Origin: Scandinavium manionii
Lineage (GTDB): Bacteria > Pseudomonadota > Gammaproteobacteria > Enterobacterales > Enterobacteriaceae
DNA length: 64,000 nt
Assembly: GCF_024764775.1 (NCBI RefSeq)
Contig: NZ_JALIGC010000039.1
Span: forward strand, 124,001-188,000
Direction: 5' to 3'
Each line of letters begins with the position of its first letter. Within the stretch, counting starts at the first letter, position 1. Positions 51,801 to 60,392 of the stretch are shown in pieces. The translations under genes were made by a program, and so were the position numbers. The notes under the pieces are model-generated. The model was not told the DNA's origin. It ran no database searches and was given only the letters and a program-made list of their open reading frames with translations.

Positions 51801-51928
51801 ACGTTAGGTGGTGCTAAATCGGGATATTGCTCAACAGGCAGTGATAAAATCGCCAGCGTCCCTGTCAGACACAACAGGATAGCCAGTACCCAGGCAAAAA
51901 TGGGGCGATCAATAAAGAAATTCGCCAT
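48815..51928 (-). CDS. acrD: multidrug efflux RND permease AcrD
   Basis: Inner-membrane proton-driven pump, 1037 residues as in E. coli, working with AcrA and TolC; exports aminoglycosides and anionic drugs. 12 spans with two large periplasmic loops. GLLVDDAIVVVENVERIM holds the paired Asp of the proton relay in span 4, and the conserved Lys is in GLSAKNAILIVEFA (span 10). Stands alone without a periplasmic adaptor gene, as usual for acrD. narQ and aegA, neighbours in E. coli, are missing here. Confidence 0.95.
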   Translation of the reverse strand: MANFFIDRPIFAWVLAILLCLTGTLAILSLPVEQYPDLAPPNVRITANYPGASAQTLENTVTQVIEQNMTGLDNMMYMSSQSSAAGQATVTITFTAGTDPNEAMQQVQNQLQSALKKLPQAVQDQGVTVRKTGDTNILTIAFVSTDGSMDKQDIADYVASNVQEPLSRVNGVGNISAYGSQYSMRIWLDPAKLNSYQLTTQDVTDAVSSQNAQVAVGQLGGTPSVDKQALNATVNAQSLLQTPQQFRDITLRVNKDGSLVTLGDVAKVELGAENYDYLSRYNRKPASGLGIQLASGANEMQTAEATLARLDELSHYFPHGLEYKIAYETTSFVKASIHDVVKTLLEAIALVFLVMYLFLQNFRATLIPTIAVPVVLMGTFAILYSFGYSINTLTMFAMVLAIGLLVDDAIVVVENVERIMSSEGLSPREATRKSMGQIQGALVGIAMVLSAVFIPMAFFGGTTGAIYRQFSITIVSAMVLSVLVAMILTPALCATLLKPLHKGEHHGQRGFFGWFNRMFDKSAQRYETRVGKILHRSLRWILIYVLLLGGMVFLFLKLPTSFLPQEDRGMFLTSIQLPSGSTQQQTLKVVEKVEDYFFKNEQTNIASIFATIGSGPGGNGQNVARMFIRLKDWDDRDTKTGTSFAIIERATKAFNKINEARVFANSPAAISGLGSSAGFDMELQDHAGLGHDALMAARDKLLDLASNEPDLTRVRHNGLDDSPQLQIDIDQRKAQALGVSIDDINDTMQTAWGSDYVNDFMDRGRTKKVYVQSAAPYRMLPDDINYWYVRNSEGGMVPFSAFATSRWETGSPRLERYNGYSALEIVGEAAPGVSTGTAMDVMEKLVSQLPTGFGLEWTAMSYQERLSGAQAPALYAISLLVVFLCLAALYESWSVPFSVMLVVPLGVIGALLATWMRGLENDVYFQVGLLTVIGLSAKNAILIVEFANEMNEKGQDLLEATLHACRQRLRPILMTSLAFIFGVLPMATSTGAGSGSQHAVGTGVMGGMISATILAIFFVPLFFVLVRRRFPLKEKPQ

Positions 51929-52007
51929 CGGAATCAGGACCTCATTACACGTATTTTTTTGTTATTACAGGCTTTGAACACTGTAGCGGCAAGGCCTGAA
52001 CGAAACG

Positions 52008-52015
52008 TGGAGAAA
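52008..52015 (-). promoter_or_regulatory. possible BaeR box upstream of acrD
   Basis: TTTCTCCA on the minus strand, about 80 bases before the acrD start, matches the core of the BaeR box known upstream of E. coli acrD. The flanking bases do not match well. Confidence 0.3.
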
Positions 52016-52146
52016 TTAAGGAGATAGTGTAAATTATCATGCCGCTTTCATGCATAATCATACATAACTCCATGTAAACATGCGTAACGACAAACCGCGC
52101 CACGACGGGTAGACTTGAAAACGAATTCTGACGCTGTGGAGCCGTA

Positions 52147-52722
52147 ATGTCATTCAATATCGAAATCATCAAAGACAAAGTCCTGTCGGAAAATTACTTC
52201 GTATTGCGCAATATCACCTACGATTTGACGCGCAAGGATGGGGAAGTGGTGCGCCATAAACGCGAAGTCTACGATCGCGGTAACGGAGCCACCATTCTGC
52301 TTTATAGCCCGCCTAAGCAAACCGTGGTGCTGGTGCGCCAGTTCCGTGTCGCGACGTGGGTCAATGGCAATGCCGACGGCAGGCTGATTGAAACCTGCGC
52401 CGGGTTGCTTGATGACGATGATCCGGAAACCTGTATCCGTAAAGAAGCGGTAGAGGAAACCGGCTATCAGGTGGGCGAGGTCCGCAAAGTCTTCGAACTG
52501 TACATGTCGCCGGGCGGTGTAACCGAACTGGTCCATTTCTTTATCGCCGAATACCACGACAACCTGCGTGCTAACGCGGGAGGCGGTGTGGAAGATGAAG
52601 ACATCGACGTGCTGGAAATGCCTTTCGAACGCGCGCTGGCGATGGTCAAAAGCGGTGAAATTCGTGACGGCAAAGCGGTTATCCTGCTTCAATATCTGCA
52701 AAACGCCGGTTTAATGGACTAA
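52147..52722 (+). CDS. nudK: GDP-mannose pyrophosphatase NudK
   Basis: Nudix hydrolase that splits GDP-mannose to mannose-1-phosphate and GMP. 191 residues. Nudix box spans GLLDDDDPETCIRKEAVEETGY (written here with its key residues EAVEETG), about residues 84-107. The N-terminal beta sheet (SFNIEIIKDKVLSENYF) forms the dimer. Followed by ypfG on the same strand. Confidence 0.94.
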   Translation: MSFNIEIIKDKVLSENYFVLRNITYDLTRKDGEVVRHKREVYDRGNGATILLYSPPKQTVVLVRQFRVATWVNGNADGRLIETCAGLLDDDDPETCIRKEAVEETGYQVGEVRKVFELYMSPGGVTELVHFFIAEYHDNLRANAGGGVEDEDIDVLEMPFERALAMVKSGEIRDGKAVILLQYLQNAGLMD

Positions 52723-52798
52723 TCTGATTGAGTAAAAGGTGGTCGCCAGGGGAGGATACGCCGCACTAATTGACGTTTTTTTCTTCTGGGGTCATCTC

Positions 52799-53845
52799 GT
52801 GTCTTTTCGTCTGCTTTTTCTTTTGTTGCTGGCCGGGTTACCGTCGACGCTGACGTGGGCGGCGCCTGTGCAACAGGAATTCAGCGACTGGCAGGTGACC
52901 TGCAATAATCAGAATTTCTGCATAACGCGTAATATTGGCTTACACCACGGGCTGGTGATGTCGCTGACGCGCAGCGCGGGTGCGCACAATGATTCGACCC
53001 TGCGCATCGAGCTGGGTGGCCCGGAAAACCAACTGCCCAAAATTCCCCCTATCGCCCCACGTTTGCTGCTGGACGGCTCGCCGTTAAAACTGGCCGGTGA
53101 ACGCTGGCAGATTACGCCGTGGCATCTCAGCACTGGCGACAGTCCAGCCATCAACACTTTCCTCCAGCATATTCAGGATGGACAGGCGCTAACGCTTGAA
53201 AAAGGCACGCAGAGCATCTCTTTGCAGGGACTGAAAGCGGCGCTGCTGTTTATTGACGATCAGCAAAAGCGCGTCGGCAGTGAAACTGCGTGGATTGGCA
53301 AAGGCGATGAGCCACCGCTGAGTGTGCCGCCCGCTCCGGCACTGAAAACGGTGAAAAAAGTGAATCCGACGCCGACACCGTTCAGTCGCGAAGAGTTTAA
53401 CGATCTGCTCGATTATGGTACCTGGCGCATGAATAACAGCCAGTGCTCGCTGGATCCCCTACGGCGCGAAGTGTGGGTTACACCGCTCACCGACGATAAA
53501 GCGCTGCTGATGCTGACCTGTGAATCGGGGGCCTACAACACCATTTATCGTGCGTGGCTTGTCTCGCGACAGAAGCCTTTTGTCGCACAGCCCATAAGGC
53601 TGCGCCTGCCGTTTTTGCCGCAGGAAAGTGACGAGCGTGAAATCGAACTGGTCAATCTGACCTTTAATGATAAAACGCGTGAGCTGGAGACGCTCGATAA
53701 GGGGCGCGGTCAGGGCGACTGCGGCGTACAAACGCGTTGGCGTTATGACGGCCAGCGCTTTCGTCTGGTTCGCTATGCCGGACAACCGGCCTGCGATAAC
53801 TGGCAGGGGCCAGATGCCTGGCCCACGTTGTGGATAACAAGATAG
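52799..53845 (+). CDS. ypfG: YpfG, exported DUF1176 protein
   Basis: 348 residues. The start is taken at GTG (52799) because it gives a clean signal peptide (SFRLLFLLLLAGLPSTLTWA, cut before APVQQEF) as in E. coli YpfG; the longer reading frame from 52739 would put a poor 20-residue extension in front. Mature protein has several conserved Cys pairs (WQVTCNNQNFC, SQCSL, LMLTC, DCGVQ), so disulfides in the periplasm are likely. Function unknown. Confidence 0.87.
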   Translation: MSFRLLFLLLLAGLPSTLTWAAPVQQEFSDWQVTCNNQNFCITRNIGLHHGLVMSLTRSAGAHNDSTLRIELGGPENQLPKIPPIAPRLLLDGSPLKLAGERWQITPWHLSTGDSPAINTFLQHIQDGQALTLEKGTQSISLQGLKAALLFIDDQQKRVGSETAWIGKGDEPPLSVPPAPALKTVKKVNPTPTPFSREEFNDLLDYGTWRMNNSQCSLDPLRREVWVTPLTDDKALLMLTCESGAYNTIYRAWLVSRQKPFVAQPIRLRLPFLPQESDEREIELVNLTFNDKTRELETLDKGRGQGDCGVQTRWRYDGQRFRLVRYAGQPACDNWQGPDAWPTLWITR

Positions 53846-53850
53846 TCTTA

Positions 53851-53925
53851 TCGCCTGATGGCGACGCTGTGCGCCTTATCAGGTCTACACTTTGGTAGGC
53901 CCGATAAGCACGCGTCATCGGGCAT
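53851..53925. repeat. pair of inverted REP elements (BIME-like)
   Basis: First element 53851-53887 (TCGCCTGATGGCG ... CGCCTTATCAGGTCTAC), second 53895-53925 in opposite orientation (GTAGGCCCGATAAGC ... TCATCGGGCAT), separated by seven bases. Between convergent ypfG and tktB. Confidence 0.82.
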
Positions 53926-53931
53926 TTCTCT

Positions 53932-55926
53932 CTACTTATGCATAACCTTCTTCGCTTTCTCGACAACGTTCTCCACCGTAAAGCCAAAGAACGGGAACAG
54001 CTTCTCGGCGGGCGCTGATTCGCCATAGGTAGTCATGCCGACAATCGCCCCTTTCAGGCCCACGTATTTGTACCAGTAATCCGCAATCCCGGCTTCGACC
54101 GCCACGCGAGCGGAGACGTCCGACGGCAATACGGATTCACGATACGTCTCATCCTGCTTATCAAACACATCGGTAGAGGGCAGGGAAACCACCCGCACGC
54201 TATGCCCATCAGCCACCAGTTTTTCCGCTGCCAGCACGGTGATTTCCAGTTCTGACCCCGTCGCAATCAGGATAAGGTCCGGCTTGCCGCCCGAGTCTTT
54301 CAGCACATAGCCGCCGCGGGCAATGGCTTTCACCTGGTCCGGCGAGCGTTCGATTTGTGCCAGATTCTGTCGGGACAAGATCAACGCCGTTGGGCCGTCG
54401 TGGCGTTCAATGGCGGCTTTCCACGCCACTGCCGTTTCTACCTGATCGCAAGGACGCCAGGTGCTGAAGTTTGGCGTCAGGCGCAGGCTGGCAAGCTGTT
54501 CAACCGCCTGGTGCGTCGGGCCGTCTTCCCCAAGGCCGATCGAGTCATGGGTGTACACCATAATTTGTCGCGCCTTCATCAGCGCCGCCATACGCGCAGC
54601 GTTGCGGGCGTATTCCACGAACATCAGGAAGGTCGCGGTGTAGGGCAAAAAGCCGCCATGATGGGCGATACCGTTGGCGATGGCGGTCATACCGAATTCG
54701 CGCACGCCGTAGTGAATGTAATTCCCGGCCGGATCCTCTTTTAGTGAAACCGATTCTTTCCAGATAGTCAGGTTACTCGGCGCAAGGTCAGCCGAACCGC
54801 CTAACAGCTCTTTCAGATATGGGCCATAAACGTTAAGCGTATTTTGCGATGCCTTACGGGTGGCTATCTTCGCCGGTTCCGACTGCAATTTCTCAATATA
54901 CTTTTGAGTCACGTTCTGCCAGTTATCCGGCAGTTTGCCACTCATGCGGCGCTCGAATTCTGCCGCCAGATCTGGGTGTGCCTTTTTATACGCCGCAAGT
55001 TTATCATTCCAGCTGCGCTGGGCTTTTTCACCTTTCTCGCGTGCGTCCCAGCCCTGATAAATCTCTTTCGGAATGTCAAACGCCGGGTACTTCCAGCCTA
55101 ACTGTTTGCGCGCCAGCGCCACTTCTTCTTCTCCGAGCGCCGAGCCGTGCGACTCCTCTTTCCCGGCTTTATTTGGCGAGCCAAAACCAATCACCGTCTT
55201 ACAGATAATCAGCGACGGTTTGTCCTTCACGCTTTGCGCTTCGATGATCGCTTTTTTCACCGCCTCCGGGTCGTGCCCATCGATTTCATGCACCACGTGC
55301 CAGTGATAGGCCTCGAACCGTTTAGCGGTATCATCGGTAAACCAGCCTTCGGTATGACCGTCAATCGAGATGCCGTTGTGATCGTAAAAGCCGATAAGTT
55401 TGCCGAGGCCCAACGTTCCGGCCAGCGAACAGGCTTCGTGCGAAATGCCTTCCATTAGACAGCCATCGCCCATAAACACATAGGTATAGTGATCGACGAT
55501 GTCGTGGTCCGGCTGGTTAAACTGCGCCGCCAGCGTGCGCTCGGAAATCGCCATCCCGACGGCGTTCGCCAGCCCCTGACCGAGCGGGCCGGTGGTGGTT
55601 TCGATGCCCGGTGTGTAGCCCAGTTCCGGGTGTCCCGGCGTTTTGGAATGCAGCTGACGGAAGTTTTTCAGCTCATCCATCGGCAGGTCGTAACCGGTCA
55701 GGTGCAGCAGGCTGTATTGCAGCATCGAGGCGTGACCGTTGGATAAAATAAAACGGTCTCGATCGTACCAGTGCGGGTCGGTCGGGTTGTGCTTGAGGAA
55801 ATCATTCCACAGAACTTCGGCAATATCCGCCATCCCCATTGGGGCACCCGGGTGGCCGGAATTGGCTTTCTGCACAGCGTCCATACTCAGGGCGCGGATT
55901 GCGTTGGCTAGCTCTCTTCGGGACAT
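53932..55926 (-). CDS. tktB: transketolase 2
   Basis: ThDP enzyme moving two-carbon units in the non-oxidative pentose phosphate pathway. 664 residues. KANSGHPGAPMGMADIAEVLW, MGDGCLMEGISHEA (GDG metal/ThDP motif) and FMVYTHDSIGLGEDGPTHQ with catalytic Glu/Asp region are intact. Twenty bases after talA on the same strand. In E. coli this pair is the stationary-phase (RpoS) version, in contrast to tktA and talB. Confidence 0.94.
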   Translation of the reverse strand: MSRRELANAIRALSMDAVQKANSGHPGAPMGMADIAEVLWNDFLKHNPTDPHWYDRDRFILSNGHASMLQYSLLHLTGYDLPMDELKNFRQLHSKTPGHPELGYTPGIETTTGPLGQGLANAVGMAISERTLAAQFNQPDHDIVDHYTYVFMGDGCLMEGISHEACSLAGTLGLGKLIGFYDHNGISIDGHTEGWFTDDTAKRFEAYHWHVVHEIDGHDPEAVKKAIIEAQSVKDKPSLIICKTVIGFGSPNKAGKEESHGSALGEEEVALARKQLGWKYPAFDIPKEIYQGWDAREKGEKAQRSWNDKLAAYKKAHPDLAAEFERRMSGKLPDNWQNVTQKYIEKLQSEPAKIATRKASQNTLNVYGPYLKELLGGSADLAPSNLTIWKESVSLKEDPAGNYIHYGVREFGMTAIANGIAHHGGFLPYTATFLMFVEYARNAARMAALMKARQIMVYTHDSIGLGEDGPTHQAVEQLASLRLTPNFSTWRPCDQVETAVAWKAAIERHDGPTALILSRQNLAQIERSPDQVKAIARGGYVLKDSGGKPDLILIATGSELEITVLAAEKLVADGHSVRVVSLPSTDVFDKQDETYRESVLPSDVSARVAVEAGIADYWYKYVGLKGAIVGMTTYGESAPAEKLFPFFGFTVENVVEKAKKVMHK

Positions 55927-55946
55927 AGCATTCTCCGTGGCAAAAG

Positions 55947-56897
55947 TTACAGTTTGGCGGCGAGTAAATCTTCCAGCTTGCGCTGATCAACGGCGAACAG
56001 TCGAATACCTTCCGCCAGTTTGTCCACCGCCATCGGGTCCTGATTATGCTCCCAGCGGAACTGCGCTTCGGTGAGCGGGGCCGGGCGGTTGAAGAATTGT
56101 GCGGCCGGAATGAGTTTGCGGGTAACCGCTTCGTCTTTTTCCTGCAGCTCCTTCAGCAGTGGCGGGGCGATGGTCAAGCGGTCGCAGCCAGCCAGCGCCA
56201 GAATTTGCTCCGTGCGGCGGAAACTTGCACCCATCACTACCGTGTTGTAGCGGTGCTGTTTGAAGTAATCGTAGATATTACGCACCGACTTCACGCCCGG
56301 ATCTTCTTCCACGACGTACGGGTCCATTGGCTCGCGTTGCTGATACCAGTCGTAAATGCGCCCGACGAACGGAGAAATCAGGAACACGCCCGCTTCGGCG
56401 CAGGCGCGGGCCTGAGCGAAGGAAAATAGCAGCGTCAGATTGCAGTGAATACCTTCTTTCTCCAACACCTCGGCGGCGCGGATGCCTTCCCAGGTCGAAG
56501 CCAGTTTGATCAGAATTCGGGATTTATCCACACCCTGATCGGCATACAGCTGCACCAAATGTCGCGCTTTGGCGATGCTTTTGTCTTTATCAAACGATAG
56601 CCGGGCGTCCACTTCGGTGGAAACGCGTCCGGGGATGCTTTTCAGAATTTCTGCACCGAAATTAACCGCCAGTTTGTCGCAGGCATCGATAACCTGCTGT
56701 TCGCGGCTGCTGCCCTGCTTTTTGGCAAACGCCACCGCGTCGTCAATCAGATGTGTGTAGTGTTCGAGGCCTGCGGCTTTCAGCAACAGGGAAGGGTTAG
56801 TGGTGGCATCTTCCGGCTGATAATGGCGGATGGATTCGATATCGCCGCTGTCGGCGACCACCGTGGTGAACTTCTTGATACCGTCTAGCTGGTTCAT
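55947..56897 (-). CDS. talA: transaldolase A
   Basis: Class I aldolase-type enzyme transferring dihydroxyacetone units. 316 residues with start at ATG 56897 (NQLDGIKKFTTVVAD), after GGAGTC; an in-frame upstream ATG adds eight unconserved residues. ATTNPSLLLKA near residue 33, Schiff-base Lys132 in RILIKLASTWEG, and LLFSFAQARACAEAGV are present. Forms an operon with tktB. Confidence 0.95.
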   Translation of the reverse strand: MNQLDGIKKFTTVVADSGDIESIRHYQPEDATTNPSLLLKAAGLEHYTHLIDDAVAFAKKQGSSREQQVIDACDKLAVNFGAEILKSIPGRVSTEVDARLSFDKDKSIAKARHLVQLYADQGVDKSRILIKLASTWEGIRAAEVLEKEGIHCNLTLLFSFAQARACAEAGVFLISPFVGRIYDWYQQREPMDPYVVEEDPGVKSVRNIYDYFKQHRYNTVVMGASFRRTEQILALAGCDRLTIAPPLLKELQEKDEAVTRKLIPAAQFFNRPAPLTEAQFRWEHNQDPMAVDKLAEGIRLFAVDQRKLEDLLAAKL

Positions 56898-57172
56898 GAA
56901 AAGAGACTCCTTAAAAAGCAAAGTGTTATACGAAGGCTCTCGCTCGCACTTCGGGGGAATTCAGGTCATGCCTAACTCAAAAGCATAGCAGACGGGCTCG
57001 CCTTGGTTTACGACACTGCTTAACGGGAGTGTTAAAAATTAATAACAAAATTGCGTTTTTGATGACGAGAGTATGGCAGCCTTCAAAGTTTACGAGACCG
57101 TGAAAGGGGATACTCACGGGTTAGCACCGGGAACACATATCTCCTAATTCTGTGACGTAAAAGGAATCTAAA

Positions 57173-59452
57173 ATGGATGACCAGTTAAAACAAAGCGCCC
57201 TCGATTTCCACGAATTCCCAACGCCAGGCAAAATTCAGGTCTCTCCGACCAAGCCACTCGCTACGCAGCGCGATCTGGCCCTGGCCTATTCACCGGGCGT
57301 GGCCGCCCCGTGCCTCGAAATCGAAAAAGACCCGCTGGCGGCATTTAAATACACCGCCCGTGGCAACCTGGTGGCGGTAGTCTCGAACGGCACCGCGGTA
57401 CTGGGCCTCGGCAATATCGGTGCGCTGGCCGGTAAGCCCGTCATGGAAGGAAAAGGGGTTCTGTTCAAAAAATTTGCCGGGATTGACGTCTTCGATATCG
57501 AAATCGACGAGCTTGATCCAGACAAGCTGATTGACGTGGTCGCCGCGCTGGAGCCAACGTTCGGCGGCATCAACCTTGAAGACATCAAAGCACCAGAGTG
57601 CTTCTACATCGAGCAAAAGCTGCGCGAGCGGATGAAAATCCCGGTCTTCCACGATGACCAGCACGGCACGGCGATTATCAGCACTGCCGCCATTCTCAAC
57701 GGTTTGCGCGTGGTTGAGAAAAATCTCTCCGACGTGCGGATGGTGGTGTCCGGTGCGGGTGCGGCGGCAATCGCCTGCATGAACCTGCTGGTGGTGCTGG
57801 GGATGCAGAAGCACAATATCGTGGTTTGCGATTCCAAAGGCGTTATCTACAAAGACCGCGAACCCAATATGGCGGAAACCAAAGCTGCATATGCGGTGGA
57901 TGACGATGGCAAGCGCACGCTGGATGACGTAATTGACGGCGCAGATATCTTCCTCGGCTGTTCTGGCCCGAAAGTGCTGACTCAGGAAATGGTCAAGAAA
58001 ATGGCGCGGGCGCCGATGATCCTTGCCCTGGCAAACCCGGAGCCGGAGATTCTGCCGCCGCTGGCGAAAGAAGTGCGCCCGGACGCTATCATCTGCACCG
58101 GCCGTTCCGATTACCCGAACCAGGTGAACAACGTGTTGTGCTTCCCGTTCATCTTCCGCGGCGCGCTGGACGTGGGTGCTACCGCAATTAACGAAGAGAT
58201 GAAGCTGGCAGCGGTTCACGCCATTGCCGAACTGGCGCACGCCGAGCAGAGTGAAGTGGTGGCGTCGGCGTATGGTGATCAGGATCTGAGCTTCGGCCCG
58301 GAATACATCATTCCAAAACCGTTCGACCCACGGCTGATCGTCAAGATAGCACCTGCGGTGGCCAAAGCGGCGATGGATTCCGGCGTGGCGACGCGTCCGA
58401 TTGCAGATTTTGCCGCTTACGAAGAGAAGCTGAGCGAGTTCGTCTACAAAACCAACCTGTTCATGAAGCCAATTTTCTCTCAGGCGCGAAAAGAGCCGAA
58501 ACGCGTTGTGCTGGCGGAAGGGGAAGACACCCGTGTACTGCATGCGACTCAGGAGTTAATCACGCTGGGTCTCGCGAAGCCGATTCTGATTGGTCGTCCG
58601 AACGTGATTGAAATGCGCCTGCAGAAATTGGGGCTGCAAATGAAGCCGGGCGTCGATTTCGATATTGTGAATAACGAATCCGATCCGCGCTTTAAAGAGT
58701 ACTGGATGGAGTACTACAACATCATGAAGCGCCGCGGGATTACCCAGGAGCAGGCGCAGCGTCATGTCATCAGCAACACCACGGTGATTGGTGCGATCAT
58801 GGTTCAGCGCGGCGAAGCGGATGCGCTGATTTGCGGGACTATCGGTGATTATCACGAGCACTTTAGCGTGATTCAGCAACTGTTCGGCTATCGTGACGGC
58901 GTACATACCGCCGGGGCGATGAACGCGCTGCTGCTGCCGAGCGGCAACACCTTTATCGCTGATACCTACGTAAACGACGATCCGACGCCGGAACAGCTGG
59001 CGGAAATCACGTTGATGGCGGCTGAAACCGTGCGTCGTTTCGGGATTGAACCGCGTGTGGCGCTGTTGTCGCATTCGAACTTTGGTTCGTCCAACTGTGT
59101 GGCGGCGACCAAAATGCGCCAGACCCTCGACCTGGTGCGCGCCAGTGCGCCAGAGCTGATGATCGACGGTGAAATGCACGGTGACGCCGCGCTGGTGGAA
59201 AGCATCCGCCACGATCGTATGCCGGACAGCCCACTGAAAGGCGCCGCGAATATTCTGGTGATGCCGAATATGGAAGCGGCGCGTATCAGCTACAACCTGC
59301 TGCGCGTGTCGTGCTCGGAAGGGGTGACCGTCGGGCCGGTACTGATGGGCGTGGCGAAACCGGTGCATATTCTGACGCCGATCGCGTCGGTGCGTCGTAT
59401 CGTCAATATGGTCGCGCTGGCGGTGGTTGAGGCCCAGACCGAGCCGCTGTGA
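57173..59452 (+). CDS. maeB: NADP-dependent malic enzyme
   Basis: Oxidative decarboxylation of malate to pyruvate, giving NADPH. 759 residues in two parts: malic-enzyme domain (about 1-425; TRDLALAYSPGVAAPC, FHDDQHGTAIISTAA with metal ligands, VVSGAGAAAIACMNLL nucleotide site) and a C-terminal phosphotransacetylase-like domain (about 430-759), which regulates activity by acetyl-CoA in E. coli. A 275-base leader region lies before it; divergent from talA. Confidence 0.95.
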   Translation: MDDQLKQSALDFHEFPTPGKIQVSPTKPLATQRDLALAYSPGVAAPCLEIEKDPLAAFKYTARGNLVAVVSNGTAVLGLGNIGALAGKPVMEGKGVLFKKFAGIDVFDIEIDELDPDKLIDVVAALEPTFGGINLEDIKAPECFYIEQKLRERMKIPVFHDDQHGTAIISTAAILNGLRVVEKNLSDVRMVVSGAGAAAIACMNLLVVLGMQKHNIVVCDSKGVIYKDREPNMAETKAAYAVDDDGKRTLDDVIDGADIFLGCSGPKVLTQEMVKKMARAPMILALANPEPEILPPLAKEVRPDAIICTGRSDYPNQVNNVLCFPFIFRGALDVGATAINEEMKLAAVHAIAELAHAEQSEVVASAYGDQDLSFGPEYIIPKPFDPRLIVKIAPAVAKAAMDSGVATRPIADFAAYEEKLSEFVYKTNLFMKPIFSQARKEPKRVVLAEGEDTRVLHATQELITLGLAKPILIGRPNVIEMRLQKLGLQMKPGVDFDIVNNESDPRFKEYWMEYYNIMKRRGITQEQAQRHVISNTTVIGAIMVQRGEADALICGTIGDYHEHFSVIQQLFGYRDGVHTAGAMNALLLPSGNTFIADTYVNDDPTPEQLAEITLMAAETVRRFGIEPRVALLSHSNFGSSNCVAATKMRQTLDLVRASAPELMIDGEMHGDAALVESIRHDRMPDSPLKGAANILVMPNMEAARISYNLLRVSCSEGVTVGPVLMGVAKPVHILTPIASVRRIVNMVALAVVEAQTEPL

Positions 59453-59492
59453 TTTCACTTTGCGTAGGCCCGGTTAGGTGGGGTGAGGGGAA

Positions 59493-60392
59493 CTAAATCC
59501 AGTCTCTGACTTTTATAAACTCATTCAAGGCAGCCTCAGGGCTGCCTTCTTCTGTCTGGTAGTTATACTCCCAGCGCACCAGCGGCGGCATCGACATTAA
59601 AATCGACTCCGTACGCCCGCCGGTCTGCAAACCAAACAGCGTACCGCGATCCCACACCAGATTGAATTCCACGTACCGGCCCCGCCGATAAAGCTGGAAG
59701 TCGCGCTCGCGCTCGCCGTAAGCCAGCGCTTTGCGGCGTTCGACAATCGGCAGATAGGCTTCGGTATACCCGTCGCCCACGGCTTGCATAAACGCAAAAC
59801 ACTGGTCGAAATCAGGCGTATTCAGGTCGTCAAAGAACAGGCCGCCGATGCCGCGCTGTTCGTTGCGGTGCTTGAGGAAGAAGTACTCGTCGCACCATTT
59901 TTTGTAGCGCGGATAGACGTCGTCGCCGAACGGCTGACAGAGATCCCGGGCGACGGTGTGCCAGTGTACGGCGTCTTCGTCAAAACCGTAGTACGGCGTT
60001 AAATCAAAACCGCCGCCAAACCACCACACCGGATCGGCGTCCGGTTTTTCAGCAATGAAGAACCGCACGTTGGCGTGGCTGGTGGGCACAAAAGGATTGC
60101 GGGGATGAACGACCAGCGAAACGCCCATCGCTTCAAAACGACGACCCGCCAGCTCCGGGCGGTGCGCCGTCGCTGACGCAGGCATGGCGTCGCCGTAAAC
60201 GTGAGAGAAATTCACGCCTGCTTGTTCGAACACGCAGCCGTCTCGTAGCACGCGGCTACGCCCGCCGCCGCCGGCATCGCGCTGCCAGTTATCTTCAACA
60301 AATGCGCAGCCATCGACCGCCGCAAGCTGCTGGCAGATGCGGTCCTGGAGCGTCAGTAAAAAAGCTTTTACCTGTGCGGCATCCGGTTTCAT
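59493..60392 (-). CDS. hemF: oxygen-dependent coproporphyrinogen III oxidase
   Basis: Aerobic conversion of coproporphyrinogen III to protoporphyrinogen IX in haem synthesis. 299 residues as in E. coli. Conserved: FVEDNWQRDAGGGGRSRVL, GVSLVVHPRNPFVPTSHANV, WWFGGGFDLTPYY with metal-binding His region, and EFNLVWDRGTLFGLQTGGR. Start overlaps the amiA stop by one base. The maeB terminator hairpin lies inside its last 60 bases. Confidence 0.96.
   Translation of the reverse strand: MKPDAAQVKAFLLTLQDRICQQLAAVDGCAFVEDNWQRDAGGGGRSRVLRDGCVFEQAGVNFSHVYGDAMPASATAHRPELAGRRFEAMGVSLVVHPRNPFVPTSHANVRFFIAEKPDADPVWWFGGGFDLTPYYGFDEDAVHWHTVARDLCQPFGDDVYPRYKKWCDEYFFLKHRNEQRGIGGLFFDDLNTPDFDQCFAFMQAVGDGYTEAYLPIVERRKALAYGERERDFQLYRRGRYVEFNLVWDRGTLFGLQTGGRTESILMSMPPLVRWEYNYQTEEGSPEAALNEFIKVRDWI
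59527..59552 (+). terminator. maeB terminator inside the hemF 3' end
   Basis: Stem AAGGCAGCC (59527-59535) and GGCTGCCTT (59540-59548), loop TCAG, followed by CTTCT. Reads on the plus strand after maeB but lies within hemF codons on the other strand. Confidence 0.55.

Noticed and set aside
57290..58543. 417-residue open frame on the minus strand inside maeB
   Set aside because: Antisense to a clear malic enzyme. The composition (very high His, Arg, Gln) is what the complement of GC-rich codons gives, and no family motifs are seen. The same applies to 2680-3657, 3868-4995, 17565-18485 and 47012-47938.
59463..59480. REP element after maeB
   Set aside because: Only a left half (GTAGGCCCGGTTAGG) is present with no pairing right half, so at most a remnant.
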